Shown here in pieces: positions 35,701 through 45,966 of a stretch of 64,000 nt of DNA. The DNA comes from Streptomyces niveus (lineage in GTDB: Bacteria > Actinomycetota > Actinomycetes > Streptomycetales > Streptomycetaceae): the NCBI RefSeq assembly GCF_002009175.1, contig NZ_CP018047.1:620001-684000 (forward strand), given 5' to 3'. Numbering within the stretch: position 1 is the stretch's first letter; each line of letters opens with the position of its first letter. The translations under genes were made by a program, and so were the position numbers. A model generated the notes under the pieces. It saw only the letters and a list, made by a program, of their open reading frames with translations, had not been told where the DNA came from and did no database searches.

Positions 35701-38700
35701 CGTCCTTGGCGTCGGCCAGTTCGCCGTAGGTCAGGGACCGGGTGCCGCCGTCGAGAGCGCACTGGGTGACGGCGGTCGCGGCCGGGTCGCGGCCCGCGGC
35801 GGCGTCGAACAGCCCACCGAGGGTCGTCGGCGTGATCCGCGCGGGAGCCTGCTCCGGCTCGGACGCCAGATCGGCGACGGGGGCGTCCGGCCGGTTGAGC
35901 AGGCCGGTGAGGGTCCGGGTGAACGTACGCAGGATCGCCTCGGCGCCCGCCTCACGCAGCACTTCGCCGTCGTAGATGAGGTTGAAGCGCGGACGCCCGT
36001 CGCCCGCGCGCTCCACCACCAGTGTCAACGGGTAGTGCGGGGCACCCTCGTTGACGATGTCGGCGATGCGCAACTCGTCGTCGGGCCCGCGCAGCGCGTC
36101 CACCTCGGTCGCGACGTCGAACACCACCAGGGTGTCGAACAGCGCGCCCACGCCGGCCAGTCGGCCGATCCTCGCCAGCGAGACGTGCTGGTGCGGCAGT
36201 ACCGCGCTCTGGTGTTCCCGGACGGCGGCGAGCAGATCGCGCGCCGTGGTGGTGTCCGTCCAGCGGGCGCGGACCGGGATCGTGTTGATGAACAGTCCGA
36301 CCATGTCCCCGATGCCGGGGACTTCGGCGTCACGTCCGGAGACCGTGGAGCCGAACACGACGTCCCGGCCGTGCAGGAGGCCGCCCAGTGTCACCGCCCA
36401 CGCACTGTGCACCGCCACGCTCAGCGGTACACCGGCCGAGCGGACTGCCGCGTCGATGTCTCGGCCGTCCTCGCCGTCGTCGCCGGGCTCCGTCGCCGTG
36501 TCGGCGAACCGGTCGGACGGGGTGTGCTCCTCGGCGACCAGCGACGGTCCGGGCAACTCGGCGAGTTCACCGCGCCACACCCGGTCGCTCTCGTCCTCGT
36601 CGCGTTCGGCGAGCCAGCCCAGATAGTCGGAGAAGCCGCCCAGCGGGTACACGGTGCCCGGTGCGTGGTACTCGGCCAGCAGCGCCCGCAGCATCGGCGG
36701 CACCGACCAGCCGTCGGCGATGATGTGGTGCACGGTCTGCACCAGGACGTTACGGCCGGCGCCGGCGCGGATGAGTGTGTACCGCATCAACGGGCCGGTG
36801 GCCAGGTCGAATCCGGCGCGCCGGTCCCGCTCCGCGTGGTCACGGATCTCGTCGTCGGTGATGCCGGGGCGCTCCAGTGTGGTGAAGGGCGCCTGCGTGC
36901 CGTTCTCCTGGACGCAGACCACGCGGCCGTCGGCGAGCGCGGTGAACCGCGCGGCGAGGTTCGGGAACAGCGTGAGCAGACGGGTGGCCGCCGCCGCGAG
37001 CCTGTCGGCGTCCACTTCGCCGTCCAGCGTGATCAGTTGCTGCTCGACATAGCTGCCCGCCGAGTCGTCGTCGAAGACGGAGTGGAAGTACAGGCCCTCC
37101 TGGAGGGGAGTCAGCGGCAGGATGTCGCCCAGCGCCGGGCCGTCCAGCGCGTCGACATCGGCCTGGGTGAGCGGCACCAGGGGGAAGTCACTGGGCGAGT
37201 GGCCGCCCTGGTCGAGCGCGGCGAGCCCCACCAGAGCACCCCGGAAGTACTCCCCGAGAGTCGCGATGTCGTCGTCGCCGAACATTCCGTCGGGCCAGGA
37301 GATGGTGGTGACCAGTTCGTACTCGCCGGTCGAGGCGGGTTCGGCGATCGCGTTGAACTCCAGGGCGCGCGGCAGACGCATCCTCGGGTCACGCTTCTCT
37401 CCCAACTGCCCGGTGGTACCGCTCAGTTGCCAGTCACCCGCCCCTCCGGCGTCGAAACGCCCGAGGTAGTTGAACAGCACCTGCGGTGCGGGCGCGTCGA
37501 ACTCGGAGTCGGCCAGATACCGCAGGGCTCCGTAGGAGACGCCGTTGTCCGGCACCCGTGCGAGGTCTTCCTTCACCGCCTTGAGCGCGGCGGCCAGATA
37601 CTCGGGCGCGGTGAGGTCGGGCGCGGCGCCGGGGTCCACGGTCACCGGGAACAGCGTGGTGAACCAGCCCACGGTGCGGGAGAGTTCCGGTTCGAAGCCG
37701 GCGGTGCCCGCCACGAACCGCCCCTCGCGGCCGTGACCTTCGAGTTCGATGTGCGCGTAGGTCTGGTGCTGCCCGAGATCACGGCGCCACCGGGCGAGGG
37801 AGACGGCGAGCGCGGTCAGCAGCACGTCGTTGACGCCCGCGTGGAACTTCGCGGGAATCTCGCCGAGCAGCGCGGCCGTGACCTCGGGTCCGGCCGCGAC
37901 GGTCCGGGTCCGTTCCCGTGCGACGGTGTCGGCCTCGGTCAGGGCCCGCCTGCCGACCGGTCCGTCTGCTCCGGGCAAAGGACGCCGGAAGTAGGCGCTG
38001 TCCGCGTCGAACGCGGCGCGCTCCAGCAACTGCGTCCAGCGCCGGAACGAGGTCCCCACCGGGGGCAGCTCCACGGGCACGCCCGCGGTGAACTGCCGCC
38101 AGGCGGTGGCCAGATCCTCCATCAGGATCCGCCAGGAGACACCGTCGATGACCACGTGGTGGACGGCCACGACCAGTTGCCGTGCTCCGGGGCGCCAGAC
38201 CGCGCGCAGCATCGCGCCGTCGTCCGGGTCGAGCGCGTCGGTGGCGAGCGCGACGCACTCGTCGAGCGGCCGGTCGCTCTGCTGCCATACCGTGGCGGAC
38301 CGGTCCGTCTCCGGGGCGGGCCCTGCGGGCGCCTCCGGGATGTCGAAGCTCCAGCGGTCCCCCCGTACCAGCCTGGCGCGCAGCATATCGTGCCGCCCGA
38401 CCACGGCGTCGAGGATCGCGTCGAGGGCGTCGGCGGTCAGCTCGGCCGGGGTGTTCAGCACCACGGACTGTACGAAGCCGTCGATCGCGTCCGTGGTCTC
38501 GCCCAGCCACCGCACGACGGGCGATCCCGCGACGGGACCGGTCGGCACGTCGCGGTGGTCCACGGTGGTGACGTCCTCACGGCTCGCCACCGCCGCCAGC
38601 GCCCGTACGTTGCTGTTGGTGAAGATCTGCCGCGCCGTGACGTAGAGGCCCGCCTCGCGCAGCGAGCTGAGCAGCGAGATCGCCAGGATGCTGTCTCCGC

Positions 38701-40756
38701 CGAGCTGGAAGAAGTCCTGGTTGACGCCGACCTCGTCGAGCCGCAGCAGCGCCGCGACGGCCGCGCAGACCACTCGCTCGTCCTCGGTGGCGGGCGGCAG
38801 GATCGTTCCCGTCCCGATCACGGGTTCCGGCAGCGCGTTCCGGTCGACCTTGCCGTTCGCGGTGAGCGGGAACTCCGTCAGCACGACGGTGTGGGCGGGC
38901 ACCATGTACTCGACCATGTGCTCGGCGGCCCACGCCTTGACCTCGTCGGCCCGCAGACCCTCGCTCCCGGCGGCCGGGATCACATAGCCCACCAGGTAGG
39001 TGCCGCCCGCCGCGTTCTTCTTCGCGACGACGCATGTGTGGCGTACCGAGGGGTGTTCGGCGAGACCGGCCTCGACGTCCTCGATCTCCAGCCGCATGCC
39101 GCGGATCTTGATCTGGTTGTCGGCGCGGCCGAGGAAGTCCAGTGAGCCGTCCGGGGCGAACCGGGCGAGGTCGCCGGTGCGGTAGAGCCGCGACCCGTCG
39201 TCGGCGAACGGGTTCGCCACGAAGCGGGACGCCGTCAGGCCGGGCGCGTTCACGTACCCCCGGCCCAGGAGGAAACCGCCCGCGTACAGTTCGCCGCCGA
39301 CCCCGACCGGAACCGGGCGCAGTTCGTCGTCCAGCACGTACAGCTGGGTGTTGGGGTTGGCCTTGCCGATCGATGTCGACAGGCGTTCCGCCGCGCCCCG
39401 GTAGATGACGTGCGAGACACCGATCGTCGTCTCGGCCGGGCCGTAGCCGTGGTAGAGGGGGATGTCGAGCCGGGTGCGGAACCGTTCGTACAGCTCCGGG
39501 GTCAGTACCTCGCCGCCGCACCACACGTGCCGCAGGCTGTCGAGACGTCCGGTGTCGCCCGCCATCTCCAGCAGGACGTCCAGCATGGACGACACCAAGT
39601 AGGTGAAGGTGACGCGCTGTTCGGCGATCACGCTCAGCAGATGGTGCGGGTCGCGTTCGCCGCCGGGCCGCAGGACGACCAGTCGGCCGCCGGAGACGAG
39701 AGGCAGAAAGATCTCGTTGATGGAGATGTCGAAGGACAACGGCGCCTTGAACAGCGACGCGTCGTCGTGGCCGAAGCCCAGGATCTCGTTCACCTGCCAC
39801 AGCAGGCGCTCGCTGATCGCCTCGTGCCGGATCATCGCGCCTTTGGGGCGGCCGGTCGAACCGGATGTGAAGATCACATACGCGAGGGCATCGCCGGGGA
39901 CGGATATCCCGGTCCCGTCGGCGGGATATGAGCCGAACTTCCAGTTGTCGAGGTCGACTTGCTCGGCGTCCGGTTCACCCGGACCGGGCTCGCCCGTGGC
40001 GTTGAGCTGCAGGACGACCCGGGCGTCCTGGACGACGACGGCGCGGCGCGCGGCGGGCCACTGCGGGTCGAGCGGAACGAACGCGCAGCCCGCCCGGAGT
40101 ACGGCGAGCAGCCCGACGACCATCTCGGCGGAGCGGCCCAGCGAGATGCCGACCACCTGTTCGGCGGTGAGCCCGCGTTCGATCAGACGGTGGGCCAACT
40201 GGCCCGACAGCTCGGCCGCCTGACGGTACGTCAGTGATCGTTGGTCGTCGACGACGGCGACGGCGTCCGGCCTCGTCCGCGACTGTTCGAGGAACATCTC
40301 CACGACGGTCGGGCGGTCCCGGTCGGCCGTGTTGTCGTTCCACTCGGTGAGGGTCCTGAGCCTCGCCGACGCGCCGGTCGGGGCGATGGTGCCGAGCGGC
40401 CGGTCGGGGAAGTCGGCCAGGTCGTCCAGCGCGAGCTGCGCGTCGGCGGGTGCCACGCCTTTCGGGACGGCGATGCCCCAGCTCTGCGAACCGCTGTCCG
40501 TTCCAGCCGTCCCGATCGCGCCGGTCTCCCAACCACCGGGCCCGGCACCGCCGTTGTCGACCCAGCCGAGCACGTCGGCGAACAGCGTCCCGGGGGCGAG
40601 TTCTATGCCCTCGGGGCTCCGTCCCGTCGCCCAGTACGACAGCCCGACGGCGCACGCACCGGCGATGGTCCGGTCGGAGTAGCCGCCGGTCCTCCGGCGC
40701 ACGTCGACCAGACGCGCGGGAGAGAGCAGTACGAGACGAGCGCTCGGTTCCAACAT
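29756..40756 (-). CDS. cchH: Coelichelin non-ribosomal peptide synthetase CchH
   Basis: 3666-residue NRPS ordered A-T-E-C-A-T-E-C-A-T with no thioesterase. Approximate residues: A1 150-645, T1 660-725 (LGGDSIL), E1 735-1150 ([10 protein letters not shown]), C2 1205-1640 (HHIIADGWS), A2 1645-2130, T2 2170-2240 (AGGDSIV), E2 2270-2640, C3 2645-3070 ([10 protein letters not shown], first His replaced), A3 3080-3575, T3 3595-3666 (LGGHSML). Ten-residue codes read from the A domains are DINYWGGIGK, DFWNIGMVHK and DMENLGLINK, matching formyl-hydroxyornithine, threonine and hydroxyornithine. With E domains in modules 1 and 2 this is the coelichelin assembly line, where module 1 is used twice to give a tetrapeptide. 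Confidence 0.96.
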   Translation of the reverse strand: MLEPSARLVLLSPARLVDVRRRTGGYSDRTIAGACAVGLSYWATGRSPEGIELAPGTLFADVLGWVDNGGAGPGGWETGAIGTAGTDSGSQSWGIAVPKGVAPADAQLALDDLADFPDRPLGTIAPTGASARLRTLTEWNDNTADRDRPTVVEMFLEQSRTRPDAVAVVDDQRSLTYRQAAELSGQLAHRLIERGLTAEQVVGISLGRSAEMVVGLLAVLRAGCAFVPLDPQWPAARRAVVVQDARVVLQLNATGEPGPGEPDAEQVDLDNWKFGSYPADGTGISVPGDALAYVIFTSGSTGRPKGAMIRHEAISERLLWQVNEILGFGHDDASLFKAPLSFDISINEIFLPLVSGGRLVVLRPGGERDPHHLLSVIAEQRVTFTYLVSSMLDVLLEMAGDTGRLDSLRHVWCGGEVLTPELYERFRTRLDIPLYHGYGPAETTIGVSHVIYRGAAERLSTSIGKANPNTQLYVLDDELRPVPVGVGGELYAGGFLLGRGYVNAPGLTASRFVANPFADDGSRLYRTGDLARFAPDGSLDFLGRADNQIKIRGMRLEIEDVEAGLAEHPSVRHTCVVAKKNAAGGTYLVGYVIPAAGSEGLRADEVKAWAAEHMVEYMVPAHTVVLTEFPLTANGKVDRNALPEPVIGTGTILPPATEDERVVCAAVAALLRLDEVGVNQDFFQLGGDSILAISLLSSLREAGLYVTARQIFTNSNVRALAAVASREDVTTVDHRDVPTGPVAGSPVVRWLGETTDAIDGFVQSVVLNTPAELTADALDAILDAVVGRHDMLRARLVRGDRWSFDIPEAPAGPAPETDRSATVWQQSDRPLDECVALATDALDPDDGAMLRAVWRPGARQLVVAVHHVVIDGVSWRILMEDLATAWRQFTAGVPVELPPVGTSFRRWTQLLERAAFDADSAYFRRPLPGADGPVGRRALTEADTVARERTRTVAAGPEVTAALLGEIPAKFHAGVNDVLLTALAVSLARWRRDLGQHQTYAHIELEGHGREGRFVAGTAGFEPELSRTVGWFTTLFPVTVDPGAAPDLTAPEYLAAALKAVKEDLARVPDNGVSYGALRYLADSEFDAPAPQVLFNYLGRFDAGGAGDWQLSGTTGQLGEKRDPRMRLPRALEFNAIAEPASTGEYELVTTISWPDGMFGDDDIATLGEYFRGALVGLAALDQGGHSPSDFPLVPLTQADVDALDGPALGDILPLTPLQEGLYFHSVFDDDSAGSYVEQQLITLDGEVDADRLAAAATRLLTLFPNLAARFTALADGRVVCVQENGTQAPFTTLERPGITDDEIRDHAERDRRAGFDLATGPLMRYTLIRAGAGRNVLVQTVHHIIADGWSVPPMLRALLAEYHAPGTVYPLGGFSDYLGWLAERDEDESDRVWRGELAELPGPSLVAEEHTPSDRFADTATEPGDDGEDGRDIDAAVRSAGVPLSVAVHSAWAVTLGGLLHGRDVVFGSTVSGRDAEVPGIGDMVGLFINTIPVRARWTDTTTARDLLAAVREHQSAVLPHQHVSLARIGRLAGVGALFDTLVVFDVATEVDALRGPDDELRIADIVNEGAPHYPLTLVVERAGDGRPRFNLIYDGEVLREAGAEAILRTFTRTLTGLLNRPDAPVADLASEPEQAPARITPTTLGGLFDAAAGRDPAATAVTQCALDGGTRSLTYGELADAKDELAAVLRTAGVRPGKRVAVAVPRSVEQVVALVAVVTAGGAYVPLDMAYPDERLEYILADAAPQVVLVDRDQRDRFTGLLARAGVSARVLVQGDEPPPAASGPDAPAPEVDRHEPAYVIYTSGSTGRPKGVVVPHSSVVSLLANTRPDMDFGPSDVWVQFHSFSFDFAVWELWGALAHGGELLVPEYGLTRSPVDFHRLVRERGVTVLNQTPSAFYQFIEADRHADRPVTALRRIIFGGEALDPARLRGWVERHGTGSPELVNMYGITETTVHVTHRVLTDDDFGPGDDVSPIGGPIPGLATYLLDDRLRPVPPGRVGAIYVAGDQVSLGYLGRPGLTAGRFVANPFTGDGSRMYHTGDLARRTLDGELEFTGRADDQVQLKGFRVEPGEVESAVRELDGVVDVAVTVADSGDHLVAHVVGRVPDDATGLLATKLPVHMVPGRLLPVDALPLTVNGKLDRKALTERAARTPEFTDRAAPDGTSGAGYGSALAALIGIFADTLPGAATVDGDTDFFMAGGDSIVAITVINRARALGLPIAPRDVFLFRTPHALAGHLATRTPRAETPAPSRREDGPVAPTPIILRRRELGGSLARFAQARSLVVAEGTDFADVRRAANAVVAAHPVLRLRLRVEHGVWALRTEPAREITVARPDTTDATTAANEAAGRLDPESGDVIAFSWLEASSTLVVTVHHLAVDSVSWLILLDDLATAMSGTALAPPTTSYAEYAEALASGSTRALDGLGHWIGTLRAPALLTEAVRPRGTTVVLAPDTSDVVTRTAPAALGLGLTELLCGALRTALTHIQPAPTDLAIELERHGRVPALDHHDYSRTVGWFTSIAPVRLTAQTDPVAAAREVTERQPDEHGHVAYGQLRYLDPQTAPLLNTRPQVLFNYLGRGSESQALHLTGGDQGTPYAVEVNAWTDDATGSLHAAFTLAEGIPDEITEHWRRALEHLADASATAERTAPVTPLQRGLFFQAQMAGRAGHYVAQSYFTFDRRLDTDALAEAMAYVIVRHPVVGAGFTTDDDGNPVQSLKAGRRVGVRTVRLSTEAEIDALREADRDTGFDPAEPPLIRLTVVRLPDDRDGLLLSYHLLLWDGWSREILLRDLFDAYRAVVAGEPLDASPATPGFEEYARTLAAKDPAVSERFWAEYLAGLPGPTLLAGPEPSFSDELPHALTHTVSAELSERLRESAKGHGVTLNSVLTGAFGLLLGAHTGRSDAAFGVTVSGREGEGLSDIVGVLLNTVPMWTRAHPDDTVGAYLSAVQAARVEAMEHEHLGLGEIQRASGHDTLFDNLFVLQNFLDMDAFAAMNSRHGIESVRADDSTHYPFTWVVTPGDRLTVKLEHRDGDTGNARRLLDDYLRVLDDLTRSTGPVGALRGLGPEPGPARRTDIGTDTVVDRFDRAADNDPERVALVADGATMTFAGLRDRSRAVAGVLARRGIGPETNVALAIPRSLDSIVALFAVLRVGAAYVPLELDHPDERIAAIVADARPDVTLTVSAVSPRLTGDLIELDRPLPDAEPYRTFAPDDPDRLRHPAYTIYTSGSTGKPKGVVTEYAGLTNMLINHQRRIFEPVLAEHDHRTFRIAHTVSFAFDMSWEELLWLADGHEVHICDEELRRDAPRLVEYCLEHGIDVINVTPTYAQQLVAEGLLDNPGRRPTLVLLGGEAVTPSLWQRLADTDGTVGYNLYGPTEYTINTLGVGTFECQDPVVGVAIDNTEVYVLDPWLRPLPDGVPGELYVSGIGIARGYLGQPAQTAHRFVACPFGAPGERMYRTGDLVFRRPDGNLTYLGRTDQQVKIRGHRVELGEVEAAFAAHPAVRFAAAVAQPDPQVDGAYRLAAYLVLDGAELAPVVAEVGAALPDFLRPTHYAQVDGIPLTVNGKADTKALPEAKPLGALTTATERSPETETETVVCEFFAEALDLDDDEVSAVSDFVSLGGHSMLAVRLIGLLRREYGPVVTIRDLLTLRTPEAIARHLEDNS

Positions 40757-40780
40757 CGAAGACTCAGCATCCCTTCCAGA

Positions 40781-40812
40781 AAGTTAGCCCAGCCTAACTT
40801 AGGCTCACCTAA
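40781..40812. promoter_or_regulatory. Two overlapping iron boxes before cchH
   Basis: AAGTTAGCCCAGCCTAACTT (40781-40800) is a dyad of the iron-box type, and CTAACTTAGGCTCACCTAA (40794-40812) is a second box sharing seven bases with it. They lie 25 bp before the NRPS start, between it and the end of cchG. Confidence 0.85.
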
Positions 40813-40822
40813 CCAAACGGGT

Positions 40823-42610
40823 CTAGCTACCTTCTCGCCAGGCCTGCCACAGTCGTGCGTACCGGCCACCCAGGGCCACCAACTCCTCGTGGGTGCCACG
40901 CTCCACCACGCGTCCCGCGTCCAGCACGGCGATCCGGTCCGCCGCCATCGCCTGCGTCAGCCGGTGCGCCACGAACAGCGTGGTCCGGCCCGCACACGCG
41001 GCCAGCACGGCCCGCTCCAGCTCGGCGGCGCCCTCGCTGCCCGCCTCCGCTGTCGACTCGTCGAGCACCACCACCGGCGAGCGGCCCAACACCAGCCGGG
41101 CCAGGGCGATCTGGGCGACCTTGGTGACATCCAGCCGCTCGCCGCCCTCACCGACCAGGGTGCTGAGCCCGTCGGGCAGCGCGTCGACCCAGCCGCCCGC
41201 ACCGACCGTGCGCAGCGCGTCCGTCAACTCGGCGTCGCTCGCGTCGGGCGCGGCGAGCCGCAGGTCGTCGGCGAGCGGACCGGAGAACACATGCGTCTCC
41301 TGCGTCAGGATGCTCACCAGGGCCCGCGAACCGGCCTCGTCCATTGCGGCCAGATCGTGCGACCCGATGCGCACGGACCCGGACTGCGGGGTCCCGATAC
41401 CGGCGATCAGCGCGGCCAGGGTGGACTTGCCCGCACCGGTCGCCCCCACCAGGGCGAGCGAACCGCCCGCCGGAATGGTCAGATCGACGTCCCTCAGGAC
41501 CGGTTCGTCGGTGTCGGGATAACTGAACGTCAGCCCCTCAACCGTCACCGCGTACGGCGCGGCGTCCGCCGGAGCGACGGAACGGTCGCCCACCAGCCGG
41601 TCCTCGGCGTCCTCCGCCAGCACCCCGACCAGGCGGGTCAGGCTCGCGCCCGACTTCTGCGCCTCGTCGAAGGTGAACATGATGGCGCCCAGCGGGGTGA
41701 ACAGCCGGTGGAACATCAGGGGGGCCGCCGACACCTCGCCGAGGGTCGCGGCATCGGCCTCCAGCAAGGCGTACCCCACCACGAGGATCAGGACGAGCCC
41801 GATGAACTCGGCGCGGTTCTCCCGGCCGACGAATCTGCCGAAGAACCGGAACACCTCGACACCGAGATTCCGCACCCGCCACGACTCCTTGGTGACCGTC
41901 TCGCGGACGGACTCCTCGAGGCGGTACGCCCGTACGGTGTCGATGCCGTTGAGCCCGCTGATCAGCGCCTGCGCGCGATCGGCCTGCGCCACCCGCTGTT
42001 CACGGTAGAGGGGGGCGGACCGCGGGAGGTACCAGCGCAGCGCGAGCGCGTACGCGGGCAGCGCGCCGGCGCCCGCCAGGCCGAGCCGCCAGTCCAGTCC
42101 GAACATGCCCGCCGTGGCGATGAGGACCAGCACGCCGGCCGAGAACACGGTGGGGATGGCCGTCCGGATGCCCTTGGACAGCACGGCCACGTCGTCGCCG
42201 ACACGGGACAACACATCACCCCGGCCGACCTGTTCGATCCGTTCGCTGGGCATTCCCAGCACCGCCCGGACGGCACGCTCGCGCAGCCGCGCCAGCAGAT
42301 CCGCGCCGAGACGCCCGATCAGATACGTCGACGCGGCGGTGGCCGCCGCGCCGAGCAGCGCGGCGGCCCCCATCAACACTCCGACCGTGACCAGCACCGA
42401 GCGGGACTGACCCTCGACCACCCCGTCGACCACCCTGCCCAGCAGGAGCACCGGGAGCACCTGGAGCGCCGCCCCGGCCACGGTGCTGAGCACGGTGGCG
42501 AACGTCAGCCACGGAGTCTCGCGGCAGTGCGCCACGACCCACCGGGTGGCCTCGCTCCCGGTGGCCGTGCGCAGGGTGGCCGGGGCCGCGCGGGTATCGG
42601 TGGCGCTCAC
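40823..42610 (-). CDS. cchG: ABC half-exporter CchG with lost signature motif
   Basis: 595-residue fused membrane/ATPase half-transporter with six helices over about residues 35-330. Walker A GATGAGKST (389-397), Q-loop Gln437, Walker B VVVLDE (513-518) and H-loop His549 are all intact. The ABC signature is not: in the place of [13 protein letters not shown] it has LDVTKVAQIALAR (493-505). This is the mirror image of CchI, so CchG-CchI heterodimers would have one competent and one dead ATP site. Starts 44 bp after cchF and is probably read with it. Likely role: export of coelichelin. Confidence 0.9.
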   Translation of the reverse strand: MSATDTRAAPATLRTATGSEATRWVVAHCRETPWLTFATVLSTVAGAALQVLPVLLLGRVVDGVVEGQSRSVLVTVGVLMGAAALLGAAATAASTYLIGRLGADLLARLRERAVRAVLGMPSERIEQVGRGDVLSRVGDDVAVLSKGIRTAIPTVFSAGVLVLIATAGMFGLDWRLGLAGAGALPAYALALRWYLPRSAPLYREQRVAQADRAQALISGLNGIDTVRAYRLEESVRETVTKESWRVRNLGVEVFRFFGRFVGRENRAEFIGLVLILVVGYALLEADAATLGEVSAAPLMFHRLFTPLGAIMFTFDEAQKSGASLTRLVGVLAEDAEDRLVGDRSVAPADAAPYAVTVEGLTFSYPDTDEPVLRDVDLTIPAGGSLALVGATGAGKSTLAALIAGIGTPQSGSVRIGSHDLAAMDEAGSRALVSILTQETHVFSGPLADDLRLAAPDASDAELTDALRTVGAGGWVDALPDGLSTLVGEGGERLDVTKVAQIALARLVLGRSPVVVLDESTAEAGSEGAAELERAVLAACAGRTTLFVAHRLTQAMAADRIAVLDAGRVVERGTHEELVALGGRYARLWQAWREGS

Positions 42611-42654
42611 CGGGACATCGGGTCTCGTCGCTGACCGATCACCGTTGTCATCCC

Positions 42655-43707
42655 TTACTTGGCCGACTTGACGAGTTCGTCGATCGCGTACGGCAGGGAC
42701 GGCAGCGTGCCCTGGGACATGGCCGCACCGACCGCCGGGCCCTCACTGTCCAGCAGGTAGGAGACCTTGCCGTTCTTGACCGCGGGCAGGTTGGCGAAGA
42801 GCTCGAACTTCTTCAACGACTCCGTGTCCGCCTTGTCGTTGACGACGAAGATGCGGTCGACGTCGATCAGATCGATGCGCTCGGGGGACAGCTCGGTGGA
42901 GAAACCGCCGTCCGCGATGTCGTCGATCTTCGTCTGGTACTTGAACCCGGCGCCGGTCACCAGCTGTCCACGGACGTCCGTGGAGGTGAACGGGGAGATC
43001 GAGTCCTTGTACCAGGAGATGACGACCGCGGTCTGGTCGGCGAACCCGGGGTTGGCCTTCTTCGCCGTGTCGAGCTTGTCCTGGATGCCCTGCACCATTT
43101 CGGTGCCCTCGTCCTCCTTGCCGAGCGCCTTGGCGATGTGGGCCGCGTTGTCCTGCCAGGGAGCGCTGAAGGGCTCCTTCTCGGCCTTGGTACGGCCCAC
43201 GGTCGGGGCGATCTTGGAGAGCTTGTCGTAGCCGGCCTGGTCGATCTCGGAGTAGACCGCGATGATCAGGTCCGGGCGGAGGGCCGCGATCTTCTCGTAG
43301 TTGGGGCCCGGGTCACCGTTCTTCATGATGACTTCGGGGCGCGTGTCGCCCCACTTGTCCTTCACCCACGGCCACTGGGTGTTGATGTCGGGGGACTCGC
43401 CCTCGGGGTTCGGGTACTGGTCGACCATGCCGACCGGCTTGATGCCGAACGCCAGGACGGCCTGGTCATCGGTGTAGCCGACCGTGACGACCCGCTTCGG
43501 GGCCTTGGTCACCTCGGTGGACCCGAACGCGTGCTCCACGGTGACCGGGAACGCGCCGCCGGCCGCCGCGGCCGGGGCGTCGTCCTTCGGCTTGTCCGCC
43601 GAGTCGGAACCGCAAGCCGTGAGAAGGCCGATGCCGAGGGCGGCGGCGGACAGTGTGGCCGCCAGTCGCCGCCGTGGCTTCGCGAGCGTCGTTCTGTGGA
43701 AGAGCAT
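42655..43707 (-). CDS. cchF: Ferric-siderophore binding lipoprotein CchF
   Basis: 350-residue substrate-binding lipoprotein of the FecB/PeuA type. The signal peptide ends in the lipobox LLTAC with Cys32 as the lipidated residue, followed by a Ser/Asp/Lys/Pro linker. The two-lobed binding domain (RVVTVGYTDDQAVLAFGIKP; later PDLIIAVYSEI) captures ferric coelichelin outside the membrane for CchCDE. Reads from its own iron box 75 bp upstream. Confidence 0.93.
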   Translation of the reverse strand: MLFHRTTLAKPRRRLAATLSAAALGIGLLTACGSDSADKPKDDAPAAAAGGAFPVTVEHAFGSTEVTKAPKRVVTVGYTDDQAVLAFGIKPVGMVDQYPNPEGESPDINTQWPWVKDKWGDTRPEVIMKNGDPGPNYEKIAALRPDLIIAVYSEIDQAGYDKLSKIAPTVGRTKAEKEPFSAPWQDNAAHIAKALGKEDEGTEMVQGIQDKLDTAKKANPGFADQTAVVISWYKDSISPFTSTDVRGQLVTGAGFKYQTKIDDIADGGFSTELSPERIDLIDVDRIFVVNDKADTESLKKFELFANLPAVKNGKVSYLLDSEGPAVGAAMSQGTLPSLPYAIDELVKSAK

Positions 43708-43781
43708 CCGAGAGTCCCTTGTGATCGCACTGTCCGCTGCGCCCTTGTCTTAGGGCAGCCAAACCTTATCCTGAGCAGGTG

Positions 43782-43801
43782 AGGTTAGCCTAGCCTAACC
43801 T
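43782..43801. promoter_or_regulatory. Iron box before cchF
   Basis: AGGTTAGCCTAGCCTAACCT forms a nearly perfect dyad (AGGTTAG...CTAACCT) of the IdeR/DmdR type, 75 bp upstream of the cchF start. Confidence 0.9.
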
Positions 43802-43898
43802 ATGAAATCCCTTTACCGGGACTTGGGTTGGACGGGGGTGTTCCGGGCGGGGGTGTTCCGAGCGAGAGCGCAGGCGCGGGCGAGGGCTACTGCTACGG

Positions 43899-44774
43899 CT
43901 AGACGTGCGTACGGCCGAGCGGCACGATGATCGGGCTGTCGCCCACCGGGGCGTCGATCACCTGGGCGCGCAGCCCGAACGCCTCGTGCAGCAGCTCGGC
44001 AGTGATGACGTCACGCGGATGCCCCTGCGCCAGGATCGACCCCTCCCGCATCACGATGAGGTTGTCGCTGTAACGCGTCGCCAGATTGAGGTCGTGCAGC
44101 ACCATGACGACGGTGCACCCGCCCTCGTGCAGATCGTCCACCAGGTCGAGCACGTCGATCGCGTGCGCCAGGTCCAGATACGTCGTCGGCTCGTCCAGCA
44201 GCAGCAGATCGGTGCCTTGGGCCAGCGTCATCGATATCCAGACGCGCTGGCGCTGGCCGCCCGACAGCGAGTCGACCGGACGGTCGGCCAGATCGGCGAC
44301 CCCGGTCATGGCCAGCGCGCGCTCCACGACATCGGCGTCGTCCGACGACCACTGCCGCAGCCAACTCTGGTGCGGATGACGCCCCCTGGCCACCAGATCG
44401 GCCACCGTCAGCCCCTCCGGGGCGACGGGCGCCTGCGGCAGCAGACCGAGCTTCTTCGCCACGTCCCTGGTTCTGAGCCGGGCGATGTCGTCGCCGTCCA
44501 GCACGACCGTTCCCCTGGCCGGCTTCAGCAGCCGGGTCAGGGTGCGCAACAGGGTCGACTTCCCACAGCCGTTGGGGCCGATGATCGTGGTGATCACGCC
44601 CGGCGGGATCGCCACATCGAGATCGTCTATGACGGTCCGGCCGCCGTACCCGACCGTGACGCCCCTGGCGGCCAGTCGTGCGACGCCCCCGGCGCCGGGC
44701 CCGACCGGGGTGCCGGTCCCGGACTCGGCGCCGGTCCCGGACTCCGACTTCAAGGTGATGGACTGAGCGGCCAC
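43899..44774 (-). CDS. cchE: Ferric-siderophore ABC importer ATPase CchE
   Basis: 291-residue FepC-type ATPase. Walker A is GPNGCGKST, the signature LSGGQRQR, Walker B LLLLDEP and the switch His lies in MVLHDLN. A Gly/Ser/Thr-rich N-terminal 25 residues is extra. It powers uptake through CchC/CchD. GTG start at 44774 with an AAGGGGGG ribosome site. An iron box sits in the 34-bp gap to cchD, so it can be transcribed on its own. Confidence 0.94.
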   Translation of the reverse strand: MAAQSITLKSESGTGAESGTGTPVGPGAGGVARLAARGVTVGYGGRTVIDDLDVAIPPGVITTIIGPNGCGKSTLLRTLTRLLKPARGTVVLDGDDIARLRTRDVAKKLGLLPQAPVAPEGLTVADLVARGRHPHQSWLRQWSSDDADVVERALAMTGVADLADRPVDSLSGGQRQRVWISMTLAQGTDLLLLDEPTTYLDLAHAIDVLDLVDDLHEGGCTVVMVLHDLNLATRYSDNLIVMREGSILAQGHPRDVITAELLHEAFGLRAQVIDAPVGDSPIIVPLGRTHV

Positions 44775-44783
44775 AAGCCCCCC

Positions 44784-44802
44784 TTATTAGGATTGCCTAA
44801 CC
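44784..44802. promoter_or_regulatory. Iron box before cchE
   Basis: TTATTAGGATTGCCTAACC contains the dyad TTAGG-ATTG-CCTAA (44787-44800). It is the most divergent box of the set but lies directly upstream of the GTG start. Confidence 0.75.
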
Positions 44803-44808
44803 TTTTTA

Positions 44809-45966
44809 TCATCGATCCGTCTGTCTGAGGTTCGCCCTCACCAGCAGATAGACGAGGAAGGGGCCGCCGATCGCGGCGGTGACCACACCGACCGGCAGAC
44901 TGATCGGCAGCACCGCACGCGCGACCAGGTCCGAACCGATCAGCAGCAACGCGCCGACCAGGCCGGAGGCGACCATCGGCGGTGTCGGGTGGCGCACCAG
45001 ACGCATCGCCACCTGAGGCGCCACCAGCGCGACGAAGGCGACCGGGCCCGCCGCGCTCACCGCGACGGCGGCCAGCAGCACCGCGCACAGCAGCAGGAGC
45101 GCCCGTACCCGCGAATGACGGACCCCCAGGCCCGCGGCGACCTCGTCGCCGAGGTGCATCGGCTTGAACTGGAAGGCGGCGGCCGCGACGACGACCATGA
45201 GGACGAGCGTGCACCAGAGCGCCACCCGGACCTCGTCCCACGACCGGTTGTCCAGCGAGCCGACCAGCCACACCTGTGCGCGGGCCACGTCCCTGATGTC
45301 CGCGTTGACGAGCAGCCAGGTGGTGATCGCCTGCATCACCGCGCTCACCGAGATGCCGATGAGGATGAGCCGGAAGCCGTCGATCCCGCGCCGCCAGGCC
45401 AGGAAGTAGACCAGCAGCCCCGTACCGAGGCCGCCCGCGAGCGCCGCCGCGGAGAGGCCCACGGAGCTGACCACGGCGGTGGCGGTGCCGCCCGACACCG
45501 TGACCAGGAACACCGCGACCGCGCCGGCGCCCCAGGTGATCCCCAGGATGTCCGGGCTGGCCAGCGGATTGCGCGCGACGGATTGCGTGATCGCACCGGA
45601 GACCCCCAGCGCGACGCCCACGACAAGACCGGCGAGGGCACGGGGCATTCGCAGATCCATGATCACGAACTCGTCGACCTGCTCGCCCCGGCCGAGGATC
45701 GTGGCGATCACGCGGGACAGACCGATGGGGAAGTCGCCGACGCCGATGGACACGCAGAACACCAGGAACGTCGCCGCAGTCAGCAGCAGGGTGATCAGCA
45801 CCATCCAGGGGCGCCAGACGAAGGAGAGCCGGCCGAGCCGTACGCCGGGCGCGACCGATCGCTTCGCGTCCGTCGCGGCGTCGGTCACTCCATCCGGGGC
45901 GCCGTCCGGCGCGATGCCTTTCCCTGCTTCCGCTCCGGCGTCCGCCCCAACACCTGTCTGTTTCAT
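44809..45966 (-). CDS. cchD: Ferric-siderophore permease CchD (FecCD family)
   Basis: 385-residue FecCD/BtuC-family permease with about ten membrane helices. Typical features are RMPRALAGLVVGVALGVSGA followed by ITQSVARNPLASPDILGITW, and GPVAFVALVAPQVAMRLVRH, the cytoplasmic loop that meets the ATPase. The N-terminus has an Asp/Ala/Gly-rich soluble extension. Start taken as the ATG at 45966, which overlaps the cchC stop by four bases; a longer frame to 45990 is less likely. Confidence 0.93.
   Translation of the reverse strand: MKQTGVGADAGAEAGKGIAPDGAPDGVTDAATDAKRSVAPGVRLGRLSFVWRPWMVLITLLLTAATFLVFCVSIGVGDFPIGLSRVIATILGRGEQVDEFVIMDLRMPRALAGLVVGVALGVSGAITQSVARNPLASPDILGITWGAGAVAVFLVTVSGGTATAVVSSVGLSAAALAGGLGTGLLVYFLAWRRGIDGFRLILIGISVSAVMQAITTWLLVNADIRDVARAQVWLVGSLDNRSWDEVRVALWCTLVLMVVVAAAAFQFKPMHLGDEVAAGLGVRHSRVRALLLLCAVLLAAVAVSAAGPVAFVALVAPQVAMRLVRHPTPPMVASGLVGALLLIGSDLVARAVLPISLPVGVVTAAIGGPFLVYLLVRANLRQTDR

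Noticed and set aside
29108..39145. Very long open frames on the plus strand opposite cchI and cchH
   Set aside because: High-GC third positions keep antisense frames open. The minus-strand frame has complete NRPS and ABC motifs; the plus-strand proteins are Arg/Val/Gly-rich with no family.
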